A stretch of 64,000 nucleotides of DNA from Flavivirga rizhaonensis (GTDB lineage Bacteria > Bacteroidota > Bacteroidia > Flavobacteriales > Flavobacteriaceae): contig NZ_SRSO01000003.1 in NCBI RefSeq assembly GCF_004791695.1, positions 1 to 64,000 on the forward strand, given 5' to 3'. The translations under genes and the position numbers were made by a program. The notes below the pieces were generated by a model. It worked only from the letters and a program-made list of their open reading frames with translations, was not told the origin of the DNA and did no database searches. Below are positions 17,584-27,211 of the stretch, one piece after another (position 1 is the first letter of the stretch; each line of letters starts with the position of its first letter).

Positions 17584-18280
17584 AATATCGATAATTATTC
17601 CTATGCTAAACGAAGCAGATCATATTGGGAATCTGCTCACCCATCTTTTAGATAATTCATATAAAGAAAACATAGCTGAAATAATTATTGCAGATGGCGG
17701 TAGCACTGACGAATCTCTGGACATCATTTCAAAATTTAAATCCGAATCCGTAAAAATAAATCTTCATAATTCATCAAAAGGTCGTGCCAAACAAATGAAT
17801 CTAGGAGCAAAATATGCTACAGGCAGTATTCTTTACTTTTTACATGCCGATTCATTTCCTCCTAAAAACTTTGACACTCTAATTATAAACGAAATTAAAA
17901 AAGATAATAACGCCGGCTGTTTTAGAATGAAATTTAACAGCAATCATTTGTGGCTTAAACTCGCTGGTCAACTAACTCGTTTATCTTGGAAAGCTTGTCG
18001 AGGAGGCGATCAAAGCCAATTTATAACAACGACACTTTTTAATGAGATAGGAGGTTATAATGAAGATTTTACTATTTACGAAGACAATGATTTAATTGCT
18101 AAACTATACGATCGCAAACAATTTGTTGTTATTCAAAAATGGCTAACAACCTCAGCGAGATGTTACTGCAAAAATGGTGTATGGAAATTGCAATATTATT
18201 ATTGGAGAATCCATCTAAAAAAATGGATGGGAGCCGATGCTGGTGAACTAAATCGCTATTATAAAAAGCATGTCTGTTAA
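17576..18280 (+). CDS. TIGR04283-type arsenosugar glycosyltransferase (GT2)
   Basis: A 234-residue GT2 family enzyme. The N-terminal ISIIIPMLNEADHI and ADGGSTDES are the nucleotide-sugar site, and FLHADSFPP carries the DxD-like metal site. RGGDQSQFITTTLF and YEDNDLIAKLY complete the active site. Members of this group occur with the DUF2064-type transferase and ArsM/ArsS. It is the last gene of the locus; a hairpin repeat between it and the convergent phosphatase probably ends transcription. The exact sugar is unknown. Confidence 0.88.
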   Translation: MSKISIIIPMLNEADHIGNLLTHLLDNSYKENIAEIIIADGGSTDESLDIISKFKSESVKINLHNSSKGRAKQMNLGAKYATGSILYFLHADSFPPKNFDTLIINEIKKDNNAGCFRMKFNSNHLWLKLAGQLTRLSWKACRGGDQSQFITTTLFNEIGGYNEDFTIYEDNDLIAKLYDRKQFVVIQKWLTTSARCYCKNGVWKLQYYYWRIHLKKWMGADAGELNRYYKKHVC

Positions 18281-18303
18281 ACGCGACTATTATTACTCGT
18301 TCT

Positions 18304-18393
18304 TGTCATTCCTGCGACTTCTGCTGAACTTGTTTCAGTAAGGCAGGAATTCGAGTTTCAATTTATGAGATCCCTGCTTTCGCAGGGATGACA
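18304..18393. terminator. Palindromic repeat between convergent genes
   Basis: TGTCATTCCTGCG (18304-18316) pairs with CGCAGGGATGACA (18381-18393), 12 of 13 matching. The arms belong to the genome's dispersed TGTCATTC repeat family. Lying between convergent stops at 18280 and 18397, it may end transcription in both directions. Confidence 0.55.
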
Positions 18394-18396
18394 ACA

Positions 18397-19128
18397 TCAA
18401 TTCTTATTTCTTCCCTTTTCATCAGGATACAGGCCCGGTAAATTATCACTTTGAAAAACGGTTTTTGAACTTAAATCCATGGCAGATAACCTTCCTTTAA
18501 ATGCCGCACCCGTATCGACATTCCAAACATTAGCAGCGTGCATTGGAATATCTGAATTAAAATTAGTAGTTGGTGTATGTCCAATAAATATTTCTTTATA
18601 ATGCTTTAAACGATTAGGGTATAAAACAGAATCCTTTTCTATATTATTATCCATCGTTAAAGCCATTTCCCATAGTGTTCTATCAAAATAAAACGTTTCT
18701 TTAAACACTTCTTTCTCTACACCATGCATCGATGTAAAACCTGCATGAACAAACAAACGATTTTCACTATCAATATGATATAACGGCATGTTTTCAAAAA
18801 ATTCTAAATGTTGCTTCTTTTCATCCGCAGAAAAATGAGCATAACTTTCAATAGTTTCTTTTCCTCCGTGTATATACCAAATGGGATTTACATCCTCAGA
18901 TTTCAACCAATTTTCACACCATACATCGTGATTTCCTTTTATGAAAATACAATGTATCTTTTGAGATAATTCTAGTAAAAACTGAATTACCTGTGCCGAT
19001 TCACTCCATCCATCCACATAATCACCCATAAAAATGAGTGTATCTTTATCTTTAACTTCAATTTTATTTAATACTTGAATTAAAGCTTTTAAACCACCAT
19101 GAATGTCTCCGACTGCAAATGTTCTCAT
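18397..19128 (-). CDS. Serine/threonine-type metallophosphatase
   Basis: 243 residues of the calcineurin-like phosphatase fold. The motifs are GDIHGG (7-12), GDYVDGW (about 35-41), KGNHDVW and later GHTPTT, which supply the two-metal site of PPP-type phosphatases and ApaH-like enzymes. The substrate could be a phosphoprotein or a dinucleotide. It is monocistronic, convergent with the arsenosugar locus and divergent from pyruvate carboxylase. Confidence 0.9.
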   Translation of the reverse strand: MRTFAVGDIHGGLKALIQVLNKIEVKDKDTLIFMGDYVDGWSESAQVIQFLLELSQKIHCIFIKGNHDVWCENWLKSEDVNPIWYIHGGKETIESYAHFSADEKKQHLEFFENMPLYHIDSENRLFVHAGFTSMHGVEKEVFKETFYFDRTLWEMALTMDNNIEKDSVLYPNRLKHYKEIFIGHTPTTNFNSDIPMHAANVWNVDTGAAFKGRLSAMDLSSKTVFQSDNLPGLYPDEKGRNKN

Positions 19129-19395
19129 TGAGTATTTTTGGGGGTAAAAGTAATTTTTTTTAAAGGTTTATAAAATATATCACCTAAAAATTCTCGCCTA
19201 TTTTTCTATTATTGATTTAACACGCGAATTAAGCACTCAACAATTTAACATCTTGAACTTTTAAAGCTTCAAATAAAAATTATACAATTAATAGGTAAAT
19301 CAACTTTTTATTATCAATTGTGCAAAAAAAATCTTATTCACTCACAATAATTCATTAAGTTTATAACCTATTGTAACTTGTAATTATCTATATAA

Positions 19396-22300
19396 ATGAA
19401 AATCAAAAAAGTACTGGTTGCTAATCGTGGCGAAATTGCTATAAGAATTTTTAGAGCTTGCTCAGAAATAGGAGTAAGAACCATTGGTATTTACACCTAC
19501 GAAGACAGATATTCTCTTCACAGACACAAATCTGATGAAGCTTATCAAATAGGTGAAGATAATGCCCCTTTAAAACCATACTTAAACATAAATATTATCA
19601 TAAAAATTGCATTAGAAAGTGGTGCTGATGCTATTCATCCTGGTTATGGGTTTCTTTCTGAAAATGCAGATTTTGCACAAGCATGTAAGGATAATGACAT
19701 TATTTTCATTGGTCCAAAAATATCCGTTTTACAATCTCTAGGCGATAAGATTACTGCTAAAAAAGTAGCTATCAATAATAACATACCTATAATAGAAAGT
19801 AATACTAGCCCTTTAAACAATATAAAGACCGCATTAAGTGAAGCTAAAAAAATAGGCTATCCAGTAATGCTTAAAGCAGCCTCCGGTGGTGGCGGTAGAG
19901 GCATGCGTGTTATAAGAAAAGAAGAAGAACTTAAAAGTGCTTTTAATGAAAGTAAGCGCGAAGCTTTAAATGCTTTTGGAGACGATACCGTTTTTTTAGA
20001 AAAATTTGTTGAAAACCCAAAACATATAGAAATACAAATCGTTGCGGACAATTATGGTAATACAGTACATTTATATGAAAGAGATTGTTCTGTACAACGA
20101 CGCTATCAAAAAGTCATAGAATTTGCCCCTTCTTATGGTTTAAAAGAAGAAACAAAAACAGCTTTGTATGAGTATGCCATTAAAATCTGCAAAGCTGTAG
20201 ATTATAATAATATTGGCACCGTGGAGTTTTTAGTCGATGACGATGGTTCGATTTACTTCATCGAAGTTAACCCAAGAATTCAGGTCGAACACACTGTGAC
20301 AGAAGTTGTTACTAATATTGATTTAGTTAAAACTCAATTATTTGTAGCTGGCGGTTATAAACTATCGGATCAGCAAATAAAAATAGAAAATCAGGAAACC
20401 ATAAAAATAACAGGATACGCTTTGCAATGTAGGATAACTACTGAAGATCCTCAAAACGATTTTAAACCTGATTATGGAACTATCTCGGCATACAGAAGTG
20501 CTTCAGGTTTTGGTATCCGATTAGATGCTGGAAGTATTTATCAAGGCGTTACGATTTCTCCTTTTTTCGATTCCATGCTTGTAAAAGTCACTGCTAACAG
20601 TAGAACTTTAGATGGAGCTAGTAGAAAAGTAAGACGTGCTCTAGCCGAATTTAGAATTCGTGGTGTAAAAACGAACATTCCTTTTTTAATTAATATTCTA
20701 AAACACGACACTTTTAAGAAAGGGAAAGTTACCGTAAACTTTATTAAATCAAATCCAGATTTATTTAATTTTAAGGAGTCTAGAAATAGAGCCACAAAAC
20801 TCATTACTTATTTGGGTGACACTATTATTAATGGGAATGATGACGTAAAAAAACTAGATCCGTCAAAAACCTTTGTAAAGCCTAAAATTCCAAAATTCGA
20901 TATCACAGCTAATTACCCTAATGGCACAAAAGACTTATTAACAAAACTTGGTCCGGAAAAGTTTTCTGAATGGTTAAAAAATGAAAAAAAGATTCATTTT
21001 ACAGATACCACGATGCGTGATGCACATCAAAGTTTATTGGCAACCCGCATGCGTACTTTTGATATGATAAAAGTTGCAGAAGGTTATGCAAAAAATCACC
21101 CAGAAATATTTAGTATGGAAGTTTGGGGTGGCGCCACTTTTGATGTTTGTATGCGTTTTTTACAAGAAAACCCTTGGGAACGTCTTCAAATGCTTCGTAA
21201 AGCCATGCCAAACATTTTATTACAAATGCTTATTAGAGGCTCAAATGGAGTAGGCTACAAAGCTTATTCAGATAACTTAATAGAAAAATTTGTAGAGCAA
21301 TCTTGGGAACATGGTGTTGATATCTTTAGAATTTTCGATTCACTAAACTGGATGAAATCCATAGCTCCATGTATAGAGCATGTACGAAACAAAACAAAAG
21401 GACTTGCTGAAGGTTCCATATGTTATACTGGGGATATTTTAAACCCAGAAAATACAAAATACAACTTAAAATACTATACAAAACTTGCTAAGGACATTGA
21501 AAATGCCGGTGCTCATATTCTAGCCATTAAAGATATGGCCGGTTTATTAAAACCGTATGCCGCTTTCGAACTTGTTTCAGCATTAAAACAGGAAGTAAAT
21601 ATCCCTGTTCATTTACATACTCATGATACTTCGTCCATTCAGCCAGCAACTTATTTAAAAGCTATAGAGGCAGGTGTTGATGTGGTGGATGTAGCGTTAG
21701 GTGGCTTATCTGGTTTAACATCGCAGCCTAATTTTAATTCCATAGTAGAAATGTTGAGATTTAATGAAAGAGAGCCTTCTATAAATATAGATTCTTTAAA
21801 TGACTATTCAAACTATTGGGGATCTGTTAGAGAGTATTATTATCCATTTGAATCTGGTTTAAAGGCTGGATCTGGAGAAGTCTTTAAACATGAAATTCCC
21901 GGTGGTCAATATTCTAATTTAAAACCACAAGCACAGGCTTTAGGTTTAGAAGATCGTTTTCATGAAATAACAGATATGTACAGCCAGGTAAATCAGCTTT
22001 TTGGTGATATTATAAAAGTAACACCCAGTTCAAAAGTTGTTGGGGATATGGCCCAATATCTAGTGAGTAATAATTTAACTATTGATGATGTGTTACAACG
22101 TGGAGATACCATCTCATTTCCACAATCTGTTGTAAGTTTCTTTAAAGGAGATTTAGGACAACCCGTTGGAGGTTTTCCAAAAAAGCTTCAAAAGTTAATT
22201 TTAAAAGGTCAAAAATCATACTCAGATAGGCCAAACGCTCATATTCCACCTGTAGATCTTGAAGAAGACTATAAATCCTTTAAAAAAACATTTGAAAAAG

Positions 22301-22848
22301 GTTTAGGCAGACCGATAGACATTACTGACTTTTTATCTTATAATCTTTATCCAAAAGTATTTACAGATGCTTATAACAAGCATTTAAAATATGGTAATCT
22401 CATGCATTTACCTACTAAAAACTTCTTTTATGGTATGGACATAGGCGAAGATATTATAGTAACATTAGATAAAGGGAAATCCATACTCATTACCTTGGAA
22501 TCTGTGGGAGAACCGAATGCAAATGGCATGGTTACGGTATACTTTAGAGTAAATGGGCAAGGCCGTAGTGTTGAAATTAAGAACACATCCATCAAAATAG
22601 ATAAGGTTGAACATGTTAAGGTAGATAAAGCCGATGAGAAACAAATTGGTGCACCTTTACAGGGCATGTTATCTACTATTTTGGTAAAAAAAGGAGAGCA
22701 GGTTGTAAAAAATCAACCCTTATTTATTATTGAAGCTATGAAAATGGAAACTACCATTACTGCCGTTGAAAATGCAACCGTAAAACAAATTGCTTTAAAA
22801 ACCGGTACGATGGTGAATTCTGATGATTTGGTATTGCTGTTAAATTAG
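19396..22848 (+). CDS. pyc: Pyruvate carboxylase
   Basis: 1150 residues, full length for the single-chain enzyme that makes oxaloacetate from pyruvate and bicarbonate. An N-terminal biotin carboxylase domain (about 1-450) has the ATP loop KAASGGGGRGMR and EVNPRIQVEHTVTE. The carboxyltransferase domain (about 530-1000) begins DTTMRDAHQS and contains LIRGSNGVGY and HTHDTS. The C-terminal biotinyl domain has EAMKMET with Lys1116 as the biotin site. Monocistronic with a 267-base upstream gap; it ends 24 bases before the convergent stop of the Omp85 gene. Confidence 0.97.
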   Translation: MKIKKVLVANRGEIAIRIFRACSEIGVRTIGIYTYEDRYSLHRHKSDEAYQIGEDNAPLKPYLNINIIIKIALESGADAIHPGYGFLSENADFAQACKDNDIIFIGPKISVLQSLGDKITAKKVAINNNIPIIESNTSPLNNIKTALSEAKKIGYPVMLKAASGGGGRGMRVIRKEEELKSAFNESKREALNAFGDDTVFLEKFVENPKHIEIQIVADNYGNTVHLYERDCSVQRRYQKVIEFAPSYGLKEETKTALYEYAIKICKAVDYNNIGTVEFLVDDDGSIYFIEVNPRIQVEHTVTEVVTNIDLVKTQLFVAGGYKLSDQQIKIENQETIKITGYALQCRITTEDPQNDFKPDYGTISAYRSASGFGIRLDAGSIYQGVTISPFFDSMLVKVTANSRTLDGASRKVRRALAEFRIRGVKTNIPFLINILKHDTFKKGKVTVNFIKSNPDLFNFKESRNRATKLITYLGDTIINGNDDVKKLDPSKTFVKPKIPKFDITANYPNGTKDLLTKLGPEKFSEWLKNEKKIHFTDTTMRDAHQSLLATRMRTFDMIKVAEGYAKNHPEIFSMEVWGGATFDVCMRFLQENPWERLQMLRKAMPNILLQMLIRGSNGVGYKAYSDNLIEKFVEQSWEHGVDIFRIFDSLNWMKSIAPCIEHVRNKTKGLAEGSICYTGDILNPENTKYNLKYYTKLAKDIENAGAHILAIKDMAGLLKPYAAFELVSALKQEVNIPVHLHTHDTSSIQPATYLKAIEAGVDVVDVALGGLSGLTSQPNFNSIVEMLRFNEREPSINIDSLNDYSNYWGSVREYYYPFESGLKAGSGEVFKHEIPGGQYSNLKPQAQALGLEDRFHEITDMYSQVNQLFGDIIKVTPSSKVVGDMAQYLVSNNLTIDDVLQRGDTISFPQSVVSFFKGDLGQPVGGFPKKLQKLILKGQKSYSDRPNAHIPPVDLEEDYKSFKKTFEKGLGRPIDITDFLSYNLYPKVFTDAYNKHLKYGNLMHLPTKNFFYGMDIGEDIIVTLDKGKSILITLESVGEPNANGMVTVYFRVNGQGRSVEIKNTSIKIDKVEHVKVDKADEKQIGAPLQGMLSTILVKKGEQVVKNQPLFIIEAMKMETTITAVENATVKQIALKTGTMVNSDDLVLLLN

Positions 22849-22872
22849 CATGAGTTCTATATTGAAAAACAA

Positions 22873-24129
22873 TTAAAAATATTGTCCAATACCAAACACA
22901 AAACCTCTGGTAGCATCTTTTGTAATACCATACCCATAATCAATTCTAAAAATGGCATTGTATATTTTTTTATGAATAAAACGGAATCCTAAACCAGGAT
23001 ATACTTTAACGTTATCATCTTTACTGAAATCACCAAAATCACCTCCTGGATTTCTCCAGGTGCCTGAATCTATAAAAGCATTTCCTTGCAAAACAAACCA
23101 GTCTTTTTCATATAAAGTGTGGCGGTATTCTGTATTAAGCACAATAACACCTGTACCCCTATCTATAGTATTACCAACACCTCTAACATTTAAATTATTA
23201 TCTACAGAAAAAGGAGCAAATGGTGTATTATCATTAGTTGATAAGCCCATTCTTAATCTATTTGCCCAATTACCTCGTTCTCCAATACGTTTAAAATAAA
23301 AGAAATCATTCCAACCAATAAAAAAGTCTGGCAGCATATTATTATTAGATGTTACATACTGAAAGTTAAACTGACTTCTAAACCCAGATATGTACTGGTA
23401 ATAATAGTCTAAATTATTATATTCATAAATGCCTTTCACTAACCATTTATGTACTTTTAACTCTGGTCTATTATTAATATTGTCTCCTTTAAATTTATAA
23501 TCTTCAGTAAAATAATTCAGACCCAGTTCAAATCTATTTTTAAAGTTAATTTCATATAACCCTAAAACTTCAAGAGATTTATTATTATACTTATAATCAG
23601 CCGTTTCTTCTTCAAAAAAAACAGGTTCCTGGGTAGTTAAATCCTGATGATTTATTGCTAATCCAAATTTATTAGAAAACAAATAAGGTGCTCTAAAATT
23701 TACAGCGTAGGAACTATAAATATCTTTTTGATAAAAGCCTCCAACAGTTATATTCCTACCTAGTGCATTAAATTCATAGAGACCTGCTCGGTATGCAAAC
23801 TCATCATTATTAGTGGTGTAAATATTTAAAGATGGAATGAGTGTAAAATTTTCTTCAATATTATAAAATACGTTGTATTGATTGTCTTCAGATGGAAATA
23901 CTTGATAATAAGCATGAGAAACTGAAGGTAAACGCTTTAAGCGTAAAATATCTTGTTCTATAATTAAGGTGTCTAATTTACTTCCGGATTTGGTGGTAGA
24001 TATGCTTTTTATAAATGAGGTCTTTAATTTTTTATTACCCTGAACTTTAAGATCATGAACTATTTTCTCTTGCCCATAAGAATATAAACCTGAAATAAGT
24101 AATAAAAATATAATGATTCTTTTAAACAT
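22873..24129 (-). CDS. Small Omp85/TamA-like outer-membrane protein, copy 2
   Basis: 418 residues from the chosen ATG at 24129, which gives a clean signal peptide (MFKRIIIFLLLISG); the frame is open further upstream. The mature protein begins with a single POTRA-like unit (LKVQGNKKLKTSFIKS to about residue 90), then a C-terminal beta-barrel. The barrel includes LNVRGVGNT, similar to the VRG loop of Omp85 proteins, and ends in an aromatic residue (FGIGQYF). It is a close tandem paralogue of the gene upstream, especially over the last 130 residues. Last gene of a six-gene operon. Cargo unknown; insertion or export of an outer-membrane component is inference. Confidence 0.8.
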   Translation of the reverse strand: MFKRIIIFLLLISGLYSYGQEKIVHDLKVQGNKKLKTSFIKSISTTKSGSKLDTLIIEQDILRLKRLPSVSHAYYQVFPSEDNQYNVFYNIEENFTLIPSLNIYTTNNDEFAYRAGLYEFNALGRNITVGGFYQKDIYSSYAVNFRAPYLFSNKFGLAINHQDLTTQEPVFFEEETADYKYNNKSLEVLGLYEINFKNRFELGLNYFTEDYKFKGDNINNRPELKVHKWLVKGIYEYNNLDYYYQYISGFRSQFNFQYVTSNNNMLPDFFIGWNDFFYFKRIGERGNWANRLRMGLSTNDNTPFAPFSVDNNLNVRGVGNTIDRGTGVIVLNTEYRHTLYEKDWFVLQGNAFIDSGTWRNPGGDFGDFSKDDNVKVYPGLGFRFIHKKIYNAIFRIDYGYGITKDATRGFVFGIGQYF

Positions 24130-24171
24130 ATAAAAGGCAAAATTAGGCATTAAAAATAAAACTTTTAAACA

Positions 24172-25443
24172 TTAAAAGTATTGTCCAATTCCAAAAACAA
24201 TTCCGTTGGTAGCGTCATCTCCTATTCCATAGCCATAATCTAACCTGAAAACGGCATTAAAAATTCTTTTGTGTATAAACCTGAACCCTAATCCTGGATA
24301 AAATTTAATCGTACTACCATCAAACAACTCTCCTAAATCACCACCAGGAGTCCTCCAAGACCCTGTATCAACAAAAGCATTGCCCTGTAAAACAAACCAG
24401 CCTTTTTCATATAGCGTCTGTCGGTATTCGGTATTGAGAACTATTGATGCAGTTCCTCTATCTATGGTATTACCTGCTCCCCTGATATTTAATTGATTAT
24501 CTACTGCAAAAGGAGCAAAAGGAGTTTCATCATTAGATGCATAGGCTAACCGCAATCTATTAGCCCAATTACCTCTTTCTCCTACTCTTTTGAAATACTC
24601 AAAATCATTACGCCCAATAAAAAAATTCCTCAAAAGATTATCTTCTCCACTATTTCCTGTAACAAATCTATACGTTAGAATACTCCTAAAACCATTTTGA
24701 TACTGATAAAATATGTTGATATTATTATATTCATATTCACCAATAACAGATACTTTACTAGCATTTAGTTGTGTGGGAATTCCACTTGGCAAATTTCCCT
24801 CTAAAAAACTATAATCTTCTGAATCAATATTCAAACCCAACTCTAATCGGTTATGAAAATTTGGTTCATACTGAAGTTTAATTTCAAATGCTTTGTAATT
24901 AAACTTATAATTTACATCACTACCATTATTAAAAAAAACAGGTTCCTGGGACACCAGATTTTGATAATTCACGCCTATTCCTAGTTTCCGAGTGAATAAG
25001 TTTGGTGCCTCCCAAAAAGCGCCATACGAATTAAATACATCTCTGCTGTAAAACCCGCCTATTATTTGATTTCTACCTAAGAAATTAAAATCGAATATTG
25101 AAGTTCTATAAGCAAACTCCCCATTGTTATCTGTTGATATATTTAACCCGGGAATGATAGCAAAATTCTCTACTATAATATAGGTTAAATGATATTTGCC
25201 TTTATCTAAAGACTCTAATTTATATTCAGCATTTGCTACAGATGGTAATAATTTTAAACGTCTTACATCTGAAGTTATCTTGGCCGAATCTAAAACAGAA
25301 CCTTCTTTTACAAAAGCTAATCTTTTTAAGAATGCTGTCCTAGTTCTTTTGTTTCCTTCTATATCAACTTTGTAAATACTATTTTCCTGTGCGTATGAAA
25401 ATGCAAAAAAGAATATTAAGACTAATGTTATTACTCTTTTCAC
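24172..25443 (-). CDS. Small Omp85/TamA-like outer-membrane protein, copy 1
   Basis: 423 residues with the same layout as its tandem copy: signal peptide (about 1-18), one POTRA-like unit (VDIEGNKRTRTAFLKRL onwards), and a barrel containing LNIRGAGNT and ending FGIGQYF. Shared segments such as LNTEYRQTLYEKGWFVLQGNA and PGLGFRFIHKRI show a tandem duplication. Classical BamA has five POTRAs and TamA three, so this is a reduced form. The start overlaps the preceding lipoprotein stop by 4 bases (ATGA), indicating coupled translation. Confidence 0.8.
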   Translation of the reverse strand: MKRVITLVLIFFFAFSYAQENSIYKVDIEGNKRTRTAFLKRLAFVKEGSVLDSAKITSDVRRLKLLPSVANAEYKLESLDKGKYHLTYIIVENFAIIPGLNISTDNNGEFAYRTSIFDFNFLGRNQIIGGFYSRDVFNSYGAFWEAPNLFTRKLGIGVNYQNLVSQEPVFFNNGSDVNYKFNYKAFEIKLQYEPNFHNRLELGLNIDSEDYSFLEGNLPSGIPTQLNASKVSVIGEYEYNNINIFYQYQNGFRSILTYRFVTGNSGEDNLLRNFFIGRNDFEYFKRVGERGNWANRLRLAYASNDETPFAPFAVDNQLNIRGAGNTIDRGTASIVLNTEYRQTLYEKGWFVLQGNAFVDTGSWRTPGGDLGELFDGSTIKFYPGLGFRFIHKRIFNAVFRLDYGYGIGDDATNGIVFGIGQYF

Positions 25444-26171
25444 TCTGCGATAAAGTTTTTGCTAATTACTAAATTCACCCAATTATCTTCACTTACATCC
25501 ATTAAAGTAAAATTATAAGTATCATTTAAGGTCAAGGTTGGAGGGGTTTCTGTGGTTATATTTAAGACTACATTATCAGTTTTATAATATTGAAAATAGT
25601 TTTCATAAGTATATGTACCAGACAACAACTCGTTTTGAGCAGTAGAAATTACTTGAAAATAAATGGCATTGTCTCTCACAGGATTATCAATCCATGTAAA
25701 CTTCGGCATCCCTGATTCATCCTGATTTATATTAACATCTTCACTCCAAACCGTAGGCTTTGAAATTTGTTTGGTTCTAATAGGATTAGATATTTTTATT
25801 TCTCCTTCCAATTCAAACGTAACAACAATCCATCTTTCAGTAGAAGCTGCTGCTTGTGTAAACTTGCCTAAATAGCCATTAAAAAAAGGATCGCTATTTA
25901 ATAATACTCTGGAATAATTTGAGAAATTACTATTATCAACATTCGCATTATTAGTTTGATAAAACCGTACATTGGTTGCTCCAGGTTCTGGATAATAAAA
26001 CGTTAAAATATCATCACTAATTTCATCACTAGCCGCACATGCAATAACGGCTCCTGTTTCGATTGTTGTTCCTTCAATATAAGCTGATAATGTTGATATT
26101 ATTTCGTCATCATCATTTGAGCAAGAAACTAAAATCAAAAAACATATAATGATGTATTTTATATTATTCAT
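25440..26171 (-). CDS. Hypothetical lipoprotein
   Basis: 243 residues. A signal peptide with lipobox LVSC (Cys17), followed by an acidic SNDDDE, the pattern seen in surface-exported Bacteroidota lipoproteins. The rest looks beta-rich with no domain I recognise; there is a Cys in VIACAAS. It overlaps the Omp85 gene downstream by 4 bases and the GH113-like gene upstream by 4 bases, so all three are tightly coupled. It may be the partner or cargo of the adjacent barrel (inference). Confidence 0.7.
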   Translation of the reverse strand: MNNIKYIIICFLILVSCSNDDDEIISTLSAYIEGTTIETGAVIACAASDEISDDILTFYYPEPGATNVRFYQTNNANVDNSNFSNYSRVLLNSDPFFNGYLGKFTQAAASTERWIVVTFELEGEIKISNPIRTKQISKPTVWSEDVNINQDESGMPKFTWIDNPVRDNAIYFQVISTAQNELLSGTYTYENYFQYYKTDNVVLNITTETPPTLTLNDTYNFTLMDVSEDNWVNLVISKNFIAE

Positions 26172-27172
26172 TTTAAATGATATTGTTTTCGTATTAAAGC
26201 CTCAACAGGCTTATTTTGAGGCGTAAATTGTGAGTTATTATCTCCTCCGGATTTACTATGATTATGAAACCATTTCCAAATGAATCCACCAGCAAACCAA
26301 TCTTCTTTCCAAAATGTTTCAAAAAGCGCCTTTGTTGTATTTGTTTGTGCTTCAAAATTTACTTGATACATACTTCTATCACTTTTCCAAGGTTCTTTTC
26401 CAGAATAATCGACACTTCTATATCCAAATTCCGTAAATAAAATTGGTTTTTTGTTTTTATTTGAAATTTCTGATATCGTTTGTACATGTGTTTTCCAACC
26501 TTTTAAACACTCATTAAACGTTGGTGTTTTACTATGACTCACTGGAAAATAGGCATCAACGCCTATATAATCTAAATCATTCCAAAAAGGCGTGCGTCTA
26601 AACTCATTCCAATTGGCTGCATAGGTCAATTTACCTTTATATATCTTCTTTACTTTAACTATTAATTTTTTCCAATAATTAGGTCTATTTTCAATAAACT
26701 TTTCGAGTTCAGTTCCAATACAAAATATATCAACTTTCATCTCTTGTGCCAATTGAGCATATTCCAAAATAAACTTTGAATATGATGTTTCTAGGACACT
26801 CCAATCTGTTTTATTCTTCATTTCTATATAACCCGTAAATTCTCCATGCCAAACCCAAATTTGAGGTTTTAGCATCACTTTTATATTCGATTTATAAAGT
26901 TCTTCGATATACTGTTTTGCTCCTTCTTTGGTTTCTCCAAACCATTGTCTGTTTGTATTAAATACTATGTCTGGATGGTTCAGATTTTTAATAAACCCAA
27001 AAGGCATTACTGCTGCATAATTTGCATTTAAATTAACAACAGGTTTAATATGACTTTGATTGACTGCTTCTCTTGAGGCCACAAAACTAATACCGTTAAT
27101 TTTTTTAGATTGTGAAGTACAGGATTGAAGAAGTAAAACCGAAAATACAATTAGGAGTTTATTAATTTTCAT
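26168..27172 (-). CDS. GH113-like glycoside hydrolase lipoprotein
   Basis: 334 residues. Lipobox LQSC (Cys18) is followed by a TIM-barrel domain resembling GH113, a family that includes endo-beta-1,4-mannanases. The candidate acid/base is Glu155 in CIGTELEKF and the candidate nucleophile Glu248 in LFTEFGYRS; WVWHGEF and GVDAYFP fit the same barrel. Probably anchored to a membrane face outside the cytoplasm. It is the third gene of the operon and stands opposite a CslA-like glycan synthase operon. A true mannanase activity is not proven by sequence. Confidence 0.82.
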   Translation of the reverse strand: MKINKLLIVFSVLLLQSCTSQSKKINGISFVASREAVNQSHIKPVVNLNANYAAVMPFGFIKNLNHPDIVFNTNRQWFGETKEGAKQYIEELYKSNIKVMLKPQIWVWHGEFTGYIEMKNKTDWSVLETSYSKFILEYAQLAQEMKVDIFCIGTELEKFIENRPNYWKKLIVKVKKIYKGKLTYAANWNEFRRTPFWNDLDYIGVDAYFPVSHSKTPTFNECLKGWKTHVQTISEISNKNKKPILFTEFGYRSVDYSGKEPWKSDRSMYQVNFEAQTNTTKALFETFWKEDWFAGGFIWKWFHNHSKSGGDNNSQFTPQNKPVEALIRKQYHLK

Positions 27173-27211
27173 TTAGCATAAATTTTATAAACTCCTAAAT
27201 TACTATAATCA

